Source: Timema cristinae | Taxonomy: Eukaryota; Arthropoda; Insecta; Phasmatodea; Timematidae | Direction of reading: 5' to 3' | DNA: 64,000 bases | Assembly: GCA_039000515.1 (NCBI GenBank) | Contig: JBCFYV010000012.1 | Location: forward strand, 112,367,883-112,431,882 | In this document: positions 1 through 11,763 of the stretch, one piece after another | Position numbering within the stretch: the first letter of the stretch is position 1 | Layout of the letters: each line of letters begins with the position of its first letter | Notes under the pieces: model-generated | The model's input: only the letters and a program-made list of their open reading frames with translations | What the model was told of the DNA's origin: nothing | Databases searched by the model: none | Translations under genes and position numbers: made by a program

Positions 1-250
1 TTTAATAATATGCCTTCATCTTCCTCTTTCCTTTCACAATTCTTACTCCTTTATTTGCTTCCATTCTTCTCCTTTCACTCACACACTTTCTGTTATACGC
101 TACTCCCATCTCTTTCTTTGTCTCGCTTGTGATCTTTTCCTAACATACTTAATCTCCATCACTCTCCTTGGGATTCACACCTTTTCAATCCTCATTACAT
201 GTCCATACCATGCCACCCTTGCTAAAGTTTAGGGTGGGGATGGGGGATAT
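1..250 (-). mobile_element. LINE 3' fragment, reverse
   Basis: On the reverse strand it carries the ATGACATGTAATGAGG-like RWYGHVMRM stretch and the AGAGATGGGAG region common to the LINE fragments at 21100-21903 and 52905-53835. It is cut by the window start and reaches toward the first visible TMEM94 exon. Confidence 0.65.
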
Positions 251-408
251 ACTATCATGGGAAACCATTATGTGTAAATTACCAGTTTTGAAAAATCCGC
301 CTGGGGTCAAACCCCGGCCTATTGGGTCTGAGACGAGTATGTTAGTGCTCACCAAACTCTGCTGGTAAAAGTTTGTCATTCTATTAGACTCACTGTTGTG
401 TGTTGCAG

Positions 409-2596
409 TCTCGCCATTATATGCAGAGCATGTGGAACTGCGTACAGTTCTGGATGTGTTGTTCTGCTTCTCTCTGTATTGCTCAAGTGCTCGGAATATT
501 ATTCATGTTGCCCCCACTGCTTCCCGTTGGTGAGTCACGCTGACACCGTTTGTCATAAAGCATGTTCCTCTTTTTTATTGTGAGAGCCTTATTGTATTTG
601 TAATTGTTTCTTCTGTATATTTCATAATTGGGATAAGTCCTTTTAATCTTTTGAATCTATAAAGATATTCAAGGTTTCAAAAACTATCAAAGGAAAGTTT
701 TTTTGTTTTTGTACTTTGAATACGATTTTTTTTTTCCGAGTATGTTTCCACTTAATCGAATTTAAATTCTAATTAAATCAAAAAAGTTATTGTTATATGT
801 TTTTACCTGATTCAGTGGCCGCATGGTCTAAGGCGTCACACTTGCAATAGACTAGACTGCCAATGACAGGGAGATCGGGGGTCAAATCCTGGTCGGGTGT
901 ACTGAGAGTTATTTTCCTAAATGGTTTTTCACTCTCCCTCCAAGTAAATGTGGGCTCACTCCCTCTAAATTCAACCTTCTTAATTTCTAGCCCATTAGTG
1001 TAATTAGTACTTAAGCGTATAAACTGAACAGGTAGTAAGGCGCGGTGCTAAATAAATAAAATTAGTTTAATTAGTACATAAGTGTATCCTGAATTTATTG
1101 TATATAGCAATTCAAGATTTGTTATGAACAAAATAAGAATTGCAAACAGAAAACAACATAGCAGTGTGGACAAGCTAAAGTCCATCCAAATGATTTTTCC
1201 TATGATTGAGATTCAAAACTTGAGATTCGTTGATTATAATACAATGATGATTTGGACTCATACCCATCTCTAATAATAATACTTGCTATATTTGGAAGAA
1301 GGTACAGGATAGGTGGATAGAAAATATATAAAAGGGAACACACACAATATTCATGCTTTTATAATAAAAGATTAACACATTTCACACTTTAAATTGCTGC
1401 CATTGGATAGAGAGATAATGGCAGCCTCTTAAAGAAAATCAATAGGCTAGTAACTTGTTCCTATCTAAGTGTCCTAGCACTCTTTACCATTTTACTTTTT
1501 TCTCCCTTCCTTGTGTTTCTTTTGTTTTCTCTCCAAGCGAGTTGCGTTGTACATTTCATACTTCAACTTGGGGAGTTCCGATAAAACGAAACATAGGTCG
1601 GGGAATTGGATGGTAACGATAGATTTTCTCCAAGAGGAAGCCATTACCTCTTTGTCCAGTGGCAGCAATGCAAAGTGTGAACTGTGTTCTTCTTTTCATT
1701 AATATAACAATAATAAATCTTGAGGATGTGATTGTCATGCACAGGAGATCTGGTTTATTAAGCCTATTTAGGATTATTGTTATATGTGTCGACAGGGCCA
1801 TTGCTCTGGTTGGTCTGTCTGGTGATCCCTGCCTTGTCCATCTCGCTGGTTGGAATCCCCACGGACCCTCGTGTCATGCAAAGGGCGACCGGCAAGAACC
1901 AATACATCGTCAGCACTCGGGTATTAATATTTTTACTTTTTTAAGGTGTGTAAGCTTTCAATAATTTAAGTTTTAGTTTAGACACTAGAGCTTTCCAAGA
2001 AGCTCACTTGAGCTCAACTCCTATGAAAAATCTTTGAGCTCTTATACTTCTAATATTCATGATGATAAAGTAAAACTAAGAACAATAGATTGAAAGGAAA
2101 TGCATCCACATTTGTGTGGAGGGAGAGTAGGAAACCATAGGAAAAAACACCCTCAATACACTTGATTGAGACTTGAACTCCAATATAATTGTCTCTGGCA
2201 AACAAGTTAATCTCAAGAGAGGGCCAGACATCATGCAACCAATGATGTGGGTGCTCTTGACATGATAAATTATCCCCAAGAAAATCATCACCGGAGTTTT
2301 CTCTCGCAGGTGGCAGTGTTTGTACTGTGGTGTTACGGTTCCAAGTTCTTGCCTGCAATGTTTATGGTGATAGTATTCTACGTGCTGAGTCTCTCCTATT
2401 TATGCGCTGAGATCGCACTAGCCACCAACTCCTCCTGTGCTGTGATTTACCCCAACGCTGGCCCACTCGGTGAGTCGTGGAGTGGCCACCAATACACGTT
2501 GCTAACAGTGCAACATGCTACACTTGTGCTGCTTGTCGTGCATTTTGGTGAGTAACAATGGGGAAGCGGTTTTTTGGTTTCCACTAGAAAAGATTA

Positions 2597-2663
<67 letters not shown>

Positions 2664-5600
2664 CCCTTTGATGGCCACATGGACTAAGGCGCTACTCTCG
2701 CAATAGACTAGACCAGGGTTGGAAAACCTTTTGGCATTGGTAGATCACATGTTGCTTCAAGAATTCCTCATAAGGCTGCGGCCTTTTCACATATTATTTC
2801 AACTATGTATCTTCATTGTTTACAAACTATACATTCTTTAACTGCTTGCATTTTAATTAATATCAATTTTAAAGCTTAAATGTTTAAAAAAGTAAATATT
2901 CTTATTGATTATTCTATACATCTATTAAGCTTTACATCTATGGTTGGTGCACTATCATATCTTTGGAAAAGTTACTGTATATTAAGTGTGGCGGCCTTGT
3001 AAGGAATCTATGCAGTGAGATTCGGTTTTCCAGTGCCAAAAGTTTTCTTACCCCTGGTTTAGTTCAACATATTTGCAGGACAAACTTAACAACCAAACTC
3101 CTGAATTATTAATTTACCACCTAATTTGAACATGAATTCATATTAAAACATAAAAATATTATTTTTTAGTTAGGATTTCTATTTTCAATGTCAACTAAAT
3201 AATTAATGTGAATTAATCAAAATGTATAAATAAAACTTACACTTGGTTTGGGAAAGATAGACTTTACCTACTTATCCCAATATTAGTAAATTTGGAAAAC
3301 GTTCTTTAAATAGTAACTGAATGTTAGCATAATTTATTACAATCCACTCATTATAACATGTATAGGAACCGCGTTGGTGATAAAATGCTCTAAGGTGTTA
3401 CTCTTGCAGTCGACGACACATGACGAGTGGATCAGGGTTCAAATCTCATTTGGATAAACTGAGGGTGGGTTTTCCTAATTAGCTTTTTACTTTTCCTCCA
3501 CAAAAATGCAGGTACATTTCCTCCAAATTCAACCATCCTCATTCATTAAACATTTGAAGTAAAGAGTACATTTGTGTATTATACCAACAGGTAGTAAAAT
3601 ACAGTGCTTAAAAAGACAAAAAAATAATGCTAAATAGGTAAAGTAATAAATTAATAAGAGCTGTCTGTTAAATTTGTCCTATAATAATGTTGGGCTAAAC
3701 AACCAATTAGCAGGATATAAGCTCTAAAACAAATTTCATTTATTTAAAAAAAAAGTTTTGACCCAATTTTTATTTCGAATATTCTTATTGATTCTTGGAT
3801 TCCTCTCTAGTTTTTATGATTTATTTGGAAAACTTGTCCAAGATTCCATCTTAAGACCTCTGTTTTTAAGCTGTCACATCGTTCTCAAATGATATTTAAT
3901 GTTTGATTGGTTGTGTTTCTCCCAGTGGTAATCTCCATCAGTTTCGTGCAACGAGAATCCTCCATATGGCAAAGCAGTCCACACCATAATAAAGCTTGGC
4001 TCGTTGCTGTAGTTTTAACGTGAGTATTTACCTCATTTCTTTATTTAGTCTTAATTTAATTTAAGGAAATGTACCGGTAGTTGTGCTTGTCCTAGAAATA
4101 TGTCAAATGTTTACCTGGAATTTTCGAGTGAAATTTGTTTTTGACCTTTAATACTGGTGATTCAGAACCAATACTAATTATAGGATGAACTTAACAAACA
4201 GACCCCAGACCAGTAATTTTAACACTTAACTGTAGCGATATGCGAGAACAATTTTTTCAATTCAAAACGATCTTGAGGTGAGAATATAAAAAAGTATCAA
4301 GACACGAGAACAAAATGAGGAAACGTCTTTTAAAAGTACATAAATGTAAATTATGTTTATTAAAGTAAATATATAGTTTATAGAGATTATTTTTGACACT
4401 TGAGCTGGTGCTTGATTTAGATTGTCTTATATATGTTCATTCAAACACTTAAGACACCTAATACACATTTTAAATGCAATTAATAAAATAATGATAGGTA
4501 GTTACAATGAATACCATTTATAATTTAATTTGGCAGTGTAACAGCTTATATTGTCAAAGTTTGATATTGAAAAACAATATTTATAACCAAAACATTTCTT
4601 AATAAAGGCTGTTTTTTGGGGGGAAATGGGTCTATTTTTGTCATATTACGGTATTATTGGAAATAATAAATTCCTGGTTTGTTTTTTTAGTTTTAGGGCC
4701 ACTTCTTCCTGCCCCCCCTCCCCTCTCCTTGAATTTTCGAGGTATTTTCGAGTCTTGCACATCCATACTTAACTGAATAATATGTGAATGGATTATAAGA
4801 AAGAATGTTAACATTTAGTTACTATTTATATTTTCTATTATTCTATTCAGAGGCGGCTCATGTATAATCATATGTGCACGTGAACACCCACTATTTTGAT
4901 AACAAATATACACTATCTCAGTTTTAAATAATTAATTAGTCTATCTAAATCTCTGCAACACTTTACCACACTAAACAAACATGTTCTTATATTGGGATTT
5001 GCGCTTTTCTGGTGTAATGTTGGCAACTGTGTCATGTGCAAGTGGGGGAGAAAGTTATTTTAAGCAGTTTGGCAGCATAGTATTAGTGCTATAATTATTT
5101 GTTACAGTTGAATTGTTAGTGCTCATGCGCACGACAGTATTACTTGGTTTTTATGGAGAGTTAACCCTGGGAAATATGCGCTTCGTTGCTGTGAACATTT
5201 TAGTGTTTTGACTATATCCCTCTTATCACAACCCTGGATAGTTGAGCCATTTGAGAAAATTGGTAACATCTGAATTTTTATGTTTGTAACATTTCTTTAA
5301 AGATGAATATGCTGCAATATATATTTTAAATATTGATAAATAAATTTATTAAGATAGTATGGTAATAATTTAAAGACAAGGATCTGAAAAAACAAATTTT
5401 ATTGAAAAAGTTTGCAAAACAAAAAATGCTATTACAAACACAAATTCTTTGTTAACATTTACTGAAATATTATTGATTATGTGGCTGTCATCTAATCATT
5501 TTTTTGTATTGCTTACCATACTTGCTGTTTTGTAAAGAGCTAATTAATTACATGAACAAAGCATGGTTTATCAGACTATCTTCTATATAATAATAAAAAG

Positions 5601-7690
5601 AAGTGTTTGTTTGTGTGTGATTCCCAGCCAAATCTATAGCTCATAGAAATCTGACATTTGTAACATAGTTGAACGAAAGGGGGTCTGAATGCACCTAGAA
5701 GCCGGATTTAAAAAATTTTAGTTAGCTTTTTAATTAGGATATTTTCAACAAATTTTTGAAGAAATTATTGTCAGGCTGGTCTATAATTAAGTTTCAGCGA
5801 TAGCTGGGATAAAAATATGCCGCATCCTCCTCAGAAGGAAAATAGTGTACGAAATTGACCCTAATTCCCTAATTCTAAACCATTTTTGAGGGGGGTGGAG
5901 GCTTATATAATTCTTCTTCCACGGTGGGTCACGGGCAACGCCGTGCGCGATTGCTAGTTTCATAGAAGTCAGAAATATAACATGTCCACAAGAATGCCAT
6001 TATTGTCAATGTTAGTTAGGTAAAAGTATGTATTCTTCGTTTAACCTAAAGTAAAGTAAGCTTACCTTGCCTGGTTCACTAGGGTCTCACTTTCTGGTAA
6101 GTAACAGTTACTATGTCTATGTACCTTTGTCTTTTATTATTTTGTTTCTGACTACAGCGAACACATAATTTGCTTCTAGGTTTCTTCTTCAGGCGCTTTA
6201 CACTGGGTCACTGTTAGCATTTTCCTCAGAAGACAGAGTTTTCACAGGAGGCATTAATCAAATACCTCCTCATATGATTATCTTTGGTGCCTTCTCTCCA
6301 ATCATTGTCTTCTTCATTAACGAGGTCATCAAAAGAGAGGAGATAAAGTAAGTTGGAATTTACTTCAGACCTAGACTTAACAAAAGTAATGATATTTCTA
6401 CCTTTAAATCTTGTGAATGTGTGGAATGCCAGGCCTCCACCGTGGTTCGGATTCCACGTTAAACTGTAGGTCCTCCATTTTCTCTCACGATCACCCTACC
6501 ATTATACATTAGCGTAAGTGTGTATAACCCGAACGGGTAGTAAGACGCGGTGCTAGTAATAATAATAATCTACCTTTAAAGTAAACTAGTAAATAATAAA
6601 ACAAGGAATTTCATTACTTTCCAACACTAAGCAAAGATAATATAGTATACATTTTTAAATGAAGGGCACAAGATAAAAGGGGGAGGGGGAGAAGTAACAT
6701 TACACACATTTTACAGGCTAACTTTTGCACTCTTTATCCTGCATCCATCAAATATTATTAAATGCCTCTCCGAAAGAATCTACAGGAAAGAATAATAAGA
6801 AAACGTAAGCGGCTCAAATACATTGTGGCTTTTCACCGCTGGCACTGATGCTTTTGGTTGAACTGTAAGGTTGACAGTCAACCTTACAGTTCAACCAAAA
6901 GCATCAATCTACTCTCTTGACCTGATGAAGCTGTCTGTGACAGTGAAAGCTTGTCCTCAAAAAGTGTTTGTGTGTTTTTTAATGTTATATCTAAACATTA
7001 TTATTATTAGCACCGCGTCTTACTACCCATTCGGGTTATACGCACTTACGCTAATGTGTAATGGTAGGGTGATTGTGAGATGAAATGAAGGACCTACAGT
7101 TTAACGTGGAATCCGAACCACGGTGGCGGCCTGGCATTCCCCACATTCACAAGATGTCTTGTCAGAGGTGAAGGAAGGGTTTGGTAATCAGATAAATCTT
7201 TGCCGGGACCGAGGATTGAACCCCGGCCGCCAGCATAGAAGTCTGACACCTTACCCCTAGACCACCAGGTCACCACTATATCTAAACAATTTCTACTCCA
7301 GTATTACCATGGTACCGTAAGTGTGCTGGCTATCCCTTCTAATTTAAACCATAGTGTTATAATAATAAACTTTTCTTAGCACTGCATCTTAATACCTGTT
7401 TGGGTTGTATACATATGTGCTAATGACGCTAATCTGTTAAGGATGAGGAAGGTTGAATTTTGAGGAAGTATTTCCACATTTGTATGACAAGAGAGTGAAA
7501 AAAAATTCAGGGAAAACCCCTCTCAATACATCCAACTGAGATTCAAACCTCTAACTCCCTGTCATCAACAGTCCAGTATATTTCAAAACAATAAACTAAC
7601 GTTTTCCCTCTTTTTCAGAGCTAATGTGCGATATCAAAAAAGGGCCGTCTAGAATTTGGCACCAAACTCGGAATGAACTCTCCATTTTAA
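409..7690 (+). CDS. TMEM94: TMEM94-like P-type-ATPase-related membrane protein, C-terminal part (six exons, 5' end outside window)
   Basis: Exons seen: 409-529, 1796-1920, 2310-2547, 3926-4019, 6180-6347 and 7619-7690. All introns are GT-AG and every phase matches. The joined product is about 272 residues, the C-terminal membrane domain only. It has roughly six hydrophobic segments, including ones in [36 protein letters not shown] and [18 protein letters not shown], and a basic tail ending LGMNSPF. That tail and the MWNC..QFW start of the first exon are what I recognise as TMEM94, an ER-membrane protein related to P-type ATPases and linked to magnesium uptake; this is family knowledge from memory. 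The catalytic ATPase part would lie upstream of base 1. Oddity: as printed, the last exon runs into TAG at 7650-7652. One extra base near 7647 restores the conserved tail to TAA at 7688-7690. Introns carry SINEs, a (TA)n tract, hAT MITEs and a Helitron. Confidence 0.8.
813..1063 (+). repeat. SINE-A (tRNA-Leu-like head), full length
   Basis: The head GGCCGCATGGTCTAAGGCG resembles the A box of a tRNA-Leu, and GATCGGGGGTCAAATCCTGG the B box. A body with TTCCTAAATGGTTTTTC follows, then a tail CAGGTAGTAAGGCGCGGTGC and an AATA-rich end. It lies in a TMEM94 intron. Confidence 0.85.
1287..1702. mobile_element. Family D element, copy in TMEM94 intron
   Basis: Left end TATATTTGGAAGAAGGTACA; the interior TCGGGGAATTGGATGG and the CCATTACCTCTTTGTCCAG block match the 50147 copy. 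The outer right TIR is missing. The inner arms (GCTGCCATTGGATAGAG and its complement) fold back. Confidence 0.7.
2085..2245 (-). repeat. SINE-A fragment, reverse
   Basis: AGGAAATGCATCCACATTTG, AAAACACCCTCAATACACTTG and ATCATGCAACC match the reverse A body. The tail end is missing. Confidence 0.6.
2606..2660. repeat. (TA)n microsatellite
   Basis: About 27 uninterrupted TA units in a TMEM94 intron, just before a SINE-A head. Confidence 0.97.
2714..3056. mobile_element. hAT-type MITE inserted in a SINE-A head
   Basis: Starts CAGGGTTGGAAAACCTTTTGG and its reverse end reads CAGGGGTAAGAAAACTTTTG, so the TIRs are of hAT type. It interrupts a SINE-A head right after GACTAGAC at 2706-2713. The opposite flank no longer matches that 8-mer well, so it is old. 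It lies in a TMEM94 intron. Confidence 0.65.
3366..3605 (+). repeat. SINE-A copy
   Basis: CTCTAAGGTGTTACTCTTGC, GATCAGGGTTCAAATCTCA and ACAGGTAGTAAAATACAGTG match the A head, B box and tail in order. Confidence 0.75.
5579..5957 (+). mobile_element. Non-autonomous Helitron
   Basis: Begins TCTTCTATATAATAATAAAA after an A and ends CTAG before a T. A short hairpin CACGG-GCAACG-CCGTG lies at 5930-5945, nine bases before the CTAG end. There are no terminal inverted repeats and no target duplication. These are the standard hallmarks of Helitrons. It carries no Rep/helicase ORF. It is in TMEM94 intron sequence. Confidence 0.8.
6410..6570 (+). repeat. SINE-B, 5'-truncated copy
   Basis: Starts within the body (GCCAGGCCTCCACCGTGGTT) and keeps the full tail ACCCGAACGGGTAGTAAGACG plus (AATA)n. 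5' truncation is typical of retrotransposition. TMEM94 intron. Confidence 0.8.
6846..6906. repeat. Perfect 61-bp palindrome (30-bp arms, 1-bp centre)
   Basis: The arms 6846-6875 and 6877-6906 are exact reverse complements around the A at 6876. The arm core is TTTTGGTTGAACTGTAAGG. It lies in the last TMEM94 intron, just upstream of a reverse SINE-B. No mismatch is present, which implies a recent origin or a cloning/assembly fold-back. Confidence 0.9.
6995..7278 (-). repeat. SINE-B copy, full length
   Basis: Tail, body and tRNA-like head (B box TTGAACCCCGGCC, A box CCCCTAGACCACCAGG) are all present in reverse orientation. It lies in the last TMEM94 intron beside the 61-bp palindrome. Confidence 0.85.
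7368..7590 (-). repeat. SINE-A copy, head truncated
   Basis: Starts with the reversed tail TTAGCACTGCATCTTAATAC and runs to CAGTCCAGTAT, losing the A box. It sits directly before the last TMEM94 exon. Confidence 0.7.
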
Positions 7691-8139
7691 ATAACAAAGT
7701 AAATCATGTTACTGTGTGGTTAAAACCCAGGTTTAATACTATGGCATCTAACTACAACTTTATGTATTATGCTCAATTTTGAAAATATTAACATAAACAA
7801 CTATTTAGAAATTTTTAAGAAGAAAAATGTCCACAAGGAGGACAGAAATTAAGATGGCCTAAGAATCGAACATTTTTCTTTATCTTCTAACAGTGAATAA
7901 TATCACGTTTATGCTGTACAGTTTTAAGTATGGTAGTACATTCAGCTCTAAAATCATACTTTTTATGTTAAAAATTACAAGCCGAGCTGTTGTTTTTACA
8001 GATATATTTTACAAATGAAAGATGGGAGAGGAAAACAATATAATTAATTTAAATTAATTTAAATTAGTTGAAAAATGTCCCCTGAACACAAGAATCTAAC
8101 CCAGGACCTGTGTGTTGATATTCATTGAAAATAATACGT

Positions 8140-8820
8140 TGTTTTTTATGATGAAAAGATGAACACAGTTTTTACTTTATATTTCTGCCACTTGGAAAGA
8201 GTTAATCACCGCCTCTTAGAGAAAAATTGATCATTATAGCTCAATCTCTCGACCCAAATTTTATCTATTGGAACTCTTCAGGGAAAAGTGTGAAGCACTC
8301 ATTTTGATTTCAATAAATAGTAGACCACATAATACAAGGGATAAAAAAGAAAATTGGTAAAGAATGATAAGAGACTTAAACAGGAACACATAATAGGAGA
8401 CATTTAAAAAATATGTTCATCATTTCATTGTTTTTTGTCCATATTTGTTCCATTGCTTTCTGTACGTCTGATAATATCATACATTGAAGAAGCTCTGGGA
8501 CAAATTAAATGAATAATTGCTTATTCACAATTCACATAAGTCCTAGTATCTATCTTTAAACAGTAAGTACCTGTTTTACAAAGATTTTGAATTATATCTT
8601 TCAAAACAGAACCCAATATGTTTTTCACAATGAAAAGAAGAACCCACTTCGTAATTTTATTTACATTGCTGCCACTGGACAAAGGAGTACTGGCTGACTC
8701 TTGAAGAAAATGATCATTACCGTTCAATTCCTTGACCTAGGTTTTATTCTTTCAAATCTTATCGGGAGGGAAGAATAATCAGACACTTAGATAGGGACAT
8801 GTAAAACAATTTCTAATTAA
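8140..8820 (-). mobile_element. Family D fragments, two partial reverse copies
   Basis: Two stretches (about 8150-8400 and 8620-8800) repeat the reversed D pattern: GCTGCCACTGGACAAAG, ATTGATCATT and GACCTAGGTTTTATTCTTTC. Both lack outer ends. Confidence 0.6.
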
Positions 8821-8881
8821 GTTAATTACCTTGAAGCTCGTCCACTTAACATTGTATAAGTATGGCATTGTTTGGCAATAA

Positions 8882-9382
8882 GGCTTGATTCACACGCTTG
8901 CCGAAAAATAGAAAGCAGAATCTGTGCAGTAATTCACACACTTTAAGTTGAGCCATGATGCATTGCAATGCTTTAAAACAATATATTTTATTTTATAGTG
9001 GATAAACATATTATATTTTAGATCATTGTCCTGATGGTTGTTTACAAACTATAACGCTGTGTCGTGGCACAATCCAATACATTAATAAACAAACTTTACA
9101 TTAACAAGTTATTTCAAATCTCTTAACTATGGCCAACGAAGCTTTCTGCTTGCTTCTGGCAGTAGAGCGCATCTGTTGTCAAATGTGCATGCGCACTAAA
9201 TTGAGATGGTTGGTTCTGAGAATTGATTTGTTCTCGAGCAGAGCGAACAAAGTAGAGAATAGTTGAACTTCAGCAGAACAGCTCACTACGATTAAGTGTA
9301 AATCTTGTGATTGGCTTAGAGCACGTCACGTGAATATGTTTCTGTTCTGCGCTAGTTTTTCAGCGAACGTGTGAATCCACAG
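8882..9382. mobile_element. PIF/Harbinger-like non-autonomous element
   Basis: TAA flanks both sides (8879-8881 and 9383-9385). The ends GGCTTGATTCACACG and (reverse) CTGTGGATTCACACG match, and similarity continues inward through GCCGAAAAA/GCTGAAAAA for about 27 bp. A 3-bp TAA duplication with short TIRs suggests Harbinger. No transposase is visible in 501 bp. Confidence 0.6.
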
Positions 9383-10224
9383 TAAGAGAGAGAGAGAGTC
9401 TGAGAGCTGAAGAGACTCAGTTTATCTGAATACTTCATTGCTCAAAGTCTGTTCTACAGAGATCATCATTTTTATTAGTGCAATACCTCTAGATGCATAC
9501 ATGGTTGTAAGAGGCAATCATAGAAATAGTTATCTATTTTATAACAATTGCTTATTAGAGGGTTCTTTATTTGACAAATACACCATAGTGTTCACGTTGT
9601 TTTTAATTTTTAATGAATATGTATTGTGTATGAAATAAAGTGCATGGAGCAAAAACATAAATATGTGTTAGTGTTTTTACTTTTATTTGTGCTCTACCAT
9701 TTTCCTAGTATTCTATAATTTTATTTATTACAAATTAATTTTTAACCAACAACAATTATTGACTACTTCACTTTTTCGTTTTTTTAATTTTCCAAATTTA
9801 GAATGTATTGTACTTCCAACTAAAACACATTTCTAATACACGCTCTTACTACTATATAGCACTTATTCAAATCAACTCTTGTGGTCCAACAAATAGCATC
9901 AGTCTTCCTCCTAACCTGATGTTGTCTGTGGCAGTGAAAGCTTGTCCTTAAAAACAAGTGTAGATATTTATTTAGTGTTTTATATAAACACTTTCTATTC
10001 CAGTATCACTCAGGTTGGCTGTTACTCCTAATTTATTCCACATTCTAATATTAATGTCATTCTTTAATGCATCAAGTTATTTCATGATGGACTAGTCAAT
10101 GAATTGTCACATACTTTGGGTGTATTATTTTAAACTGAAATCGACACCAATATTCCAATTGTGCTCAGCTTTGAAAATCACTAACTATACTTGTAATTTT
10201 CTTTACGATGTTCCTTTTGAATAA

Positions 10225-10330
10225 ACGTTTTATTTTTGTAGTCTATGATTAGGAGTAAATGGAGAGGTTTATGTTGGAGAAAAACTCTGCCGGTGGCAGA
10301 AAATTGTTTGTTGATGATAATGATTAGTTC
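10225..10330 (+). mobile_element. LINE 3'-end fragment, second family
   Basis: TAAATGGAGAGGTTTATGTTG and CTGCCGGTGGCAGAAAATTG resemble the 40085-40290 fragment (TAAATGGAGAGGCTTATATTC). Only the end is kept, with a GATGATAATGAT tail. Confidence 0.55.
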
Positions 10331-10979
10331 AAAATCTGTGCTTGTAAATGATGTTTTATAGATAGAAAACTGTACTTTTAACATATAGTAATAAAGCAAA
10401 AATTTGGTTAAATTATGACTAAGACTATTTGTTTATTTAAATATACCTCTTCAAGTAAAACCTCCACTTTTTTAGGTATTTTGTTATGTTTGGAAAAAGT
10501 ACATGATGTAGCTTTACTTTATCTTGTTTATTTAAATAATAATTTTATCGGATCATTCAGTGTTTTGAAATTTATAGAATATTCGTGTAATAAAAGATAG
10601 GTACATGTGCACGTAGAAAGTTAACCTCTCATGCTTAGTATATTTTGAAGAGTAGATTTCTTTTATTTGTAATTTTATCACAAGATTCTTTGTAACAAGA
10701 TTTAAAAAAAAGACAACCCTTTCCCTGGCGAAGGTGTAAACAAACAAAACAAATAAAGTAATAAATGAGAAAACAAATGAGTAGCAAAAATACTTTTAAG
10801 CTAAAGTATGAGTAAAAAATGGCTGCCGGGCCGAAACAGTGAGGTGTGGCTCCACGTATGACAGGAAATGCATAAATAGGGATTCAATAAAGTTTGCTTA
10901 AAACAAATGTCCAAGCTGAATTTATAACTGCAATGTTGCAATTATTTTCTTAATACAAAATTCCCTGTTTTCCTGACAC

Positions 10980-11205
10980 ATTAGAAAGCAGTGGGGAAAC
11001 AAATGGTATGGTCATGTAACGATAATAGAAAGGTGGGCATACCAAAGAGAATGATAGAGATGAATTTTGTAGGGTCCTAAAAGAGACTTAAGAAAGAGAT
11101 GGGAGGAGCAGAACACAGGAAGTGTGCAAGTGATAATGGTGGAAGATATAAGCGTTTATTAAACTGACCAGCCACAGGCTGGAAACAATTGTTAAATAGA
11201 TTGGG
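10980..11205 (+). mobile_element. LINE 3' fragment
   Basis: ATGGTATGGTCATGTAACG, ATAGAGATGAATTTTGTAGG and GCCACAGGCTGGAAACAATTG mark the LINE C-terminal coding region and 3' end. Confidence 0.7.
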
Positions 11206-11391
11206 GTGGAAATGTAACTTTTCTCAAATGTGACTTTTGAGTTGTGTTTTTTTTTTTCATTTTGTCTTACAACCTCTTCAGGATGTACTCATTTAAGTCA
11301 AATTATATGTGTGTGGCAACCTGACAACGTCAAGATACAAACTTTTAATATCAACTTCCTTTTAACTTGCTTCATGTGTTGAATGGGAAAC

Positions 11392-11763
11392 ATCACACTC
11401 GCAATAGAATGGACTGCCAATGACAGTAAGATCAGGGTTCGAATCTCTGTCTGGTGTACCAAGGTGGTGTTTCCTGTATGGTTTTAACCTCTCCCTCCAT
11501 AAAAATGCAGGTACACTGACTAAATTTAACCCTCATCATCTCTAACATATTAGCATATTGACGTATAGAAAAATTTACTTTTCAAAAACTAATTTTTCCT
11601 TCTATATTTTAAAATGTTATAACGTTGAATTCAGAGGAAATATACCCGCATTTGTGTAGTGGCAAACTATTTAGGGAAAACCAGTCTCGGTACACCCGAC
11701 CAGGACAGAACCACATATCCTGTTATAGGCAATCTAGTCTTTTGCGAGTGTGATTCCTTAGAC
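11392..11763. repeat. Two SINE-A copies, the second split by the hAT element
   Basis: A forward partial copy (11392-11566: GATCAGGGTTCGAATCTC) is followed by a reverse copy. The reverse copy runs to CCTTAGAC at 11763 and resumes after the hAT element at 14613-14640 with CCATGCAACCAC. The hAT target site is therefore the SINE A box. Confidence 0.75.

Larger units (their letters stand above)
7691..11755. other. Intergenic between TMEM94 and the hAT element
   Basis: No conserved coding sequence. Contents are D-family fragments, the Harbinger-like element, a LINE end and SINE-A copies. A GTCTGTGGCAGTGAAAGCTTGTCC repeat near 9925 has relatives at 6935 and 60390. The short open frames here show no domain or codon pattern. 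Confidence 0.6.

Noticed and set aside
813..900. Genuine tRNA-Leu gene
   Set aside because: The A and B boxes are tRNA-like, but the acceptor stem does not close and the unit continues into a SINE body. No true tRNA gene was seen anywhere in the window.
2600..2665. CRISPR-like or regulatory meaning for the (TA)n tract
   Set aside because: It is a simple microsatellite in an intron; no spacer structure exists, and the window is eukaryotic.
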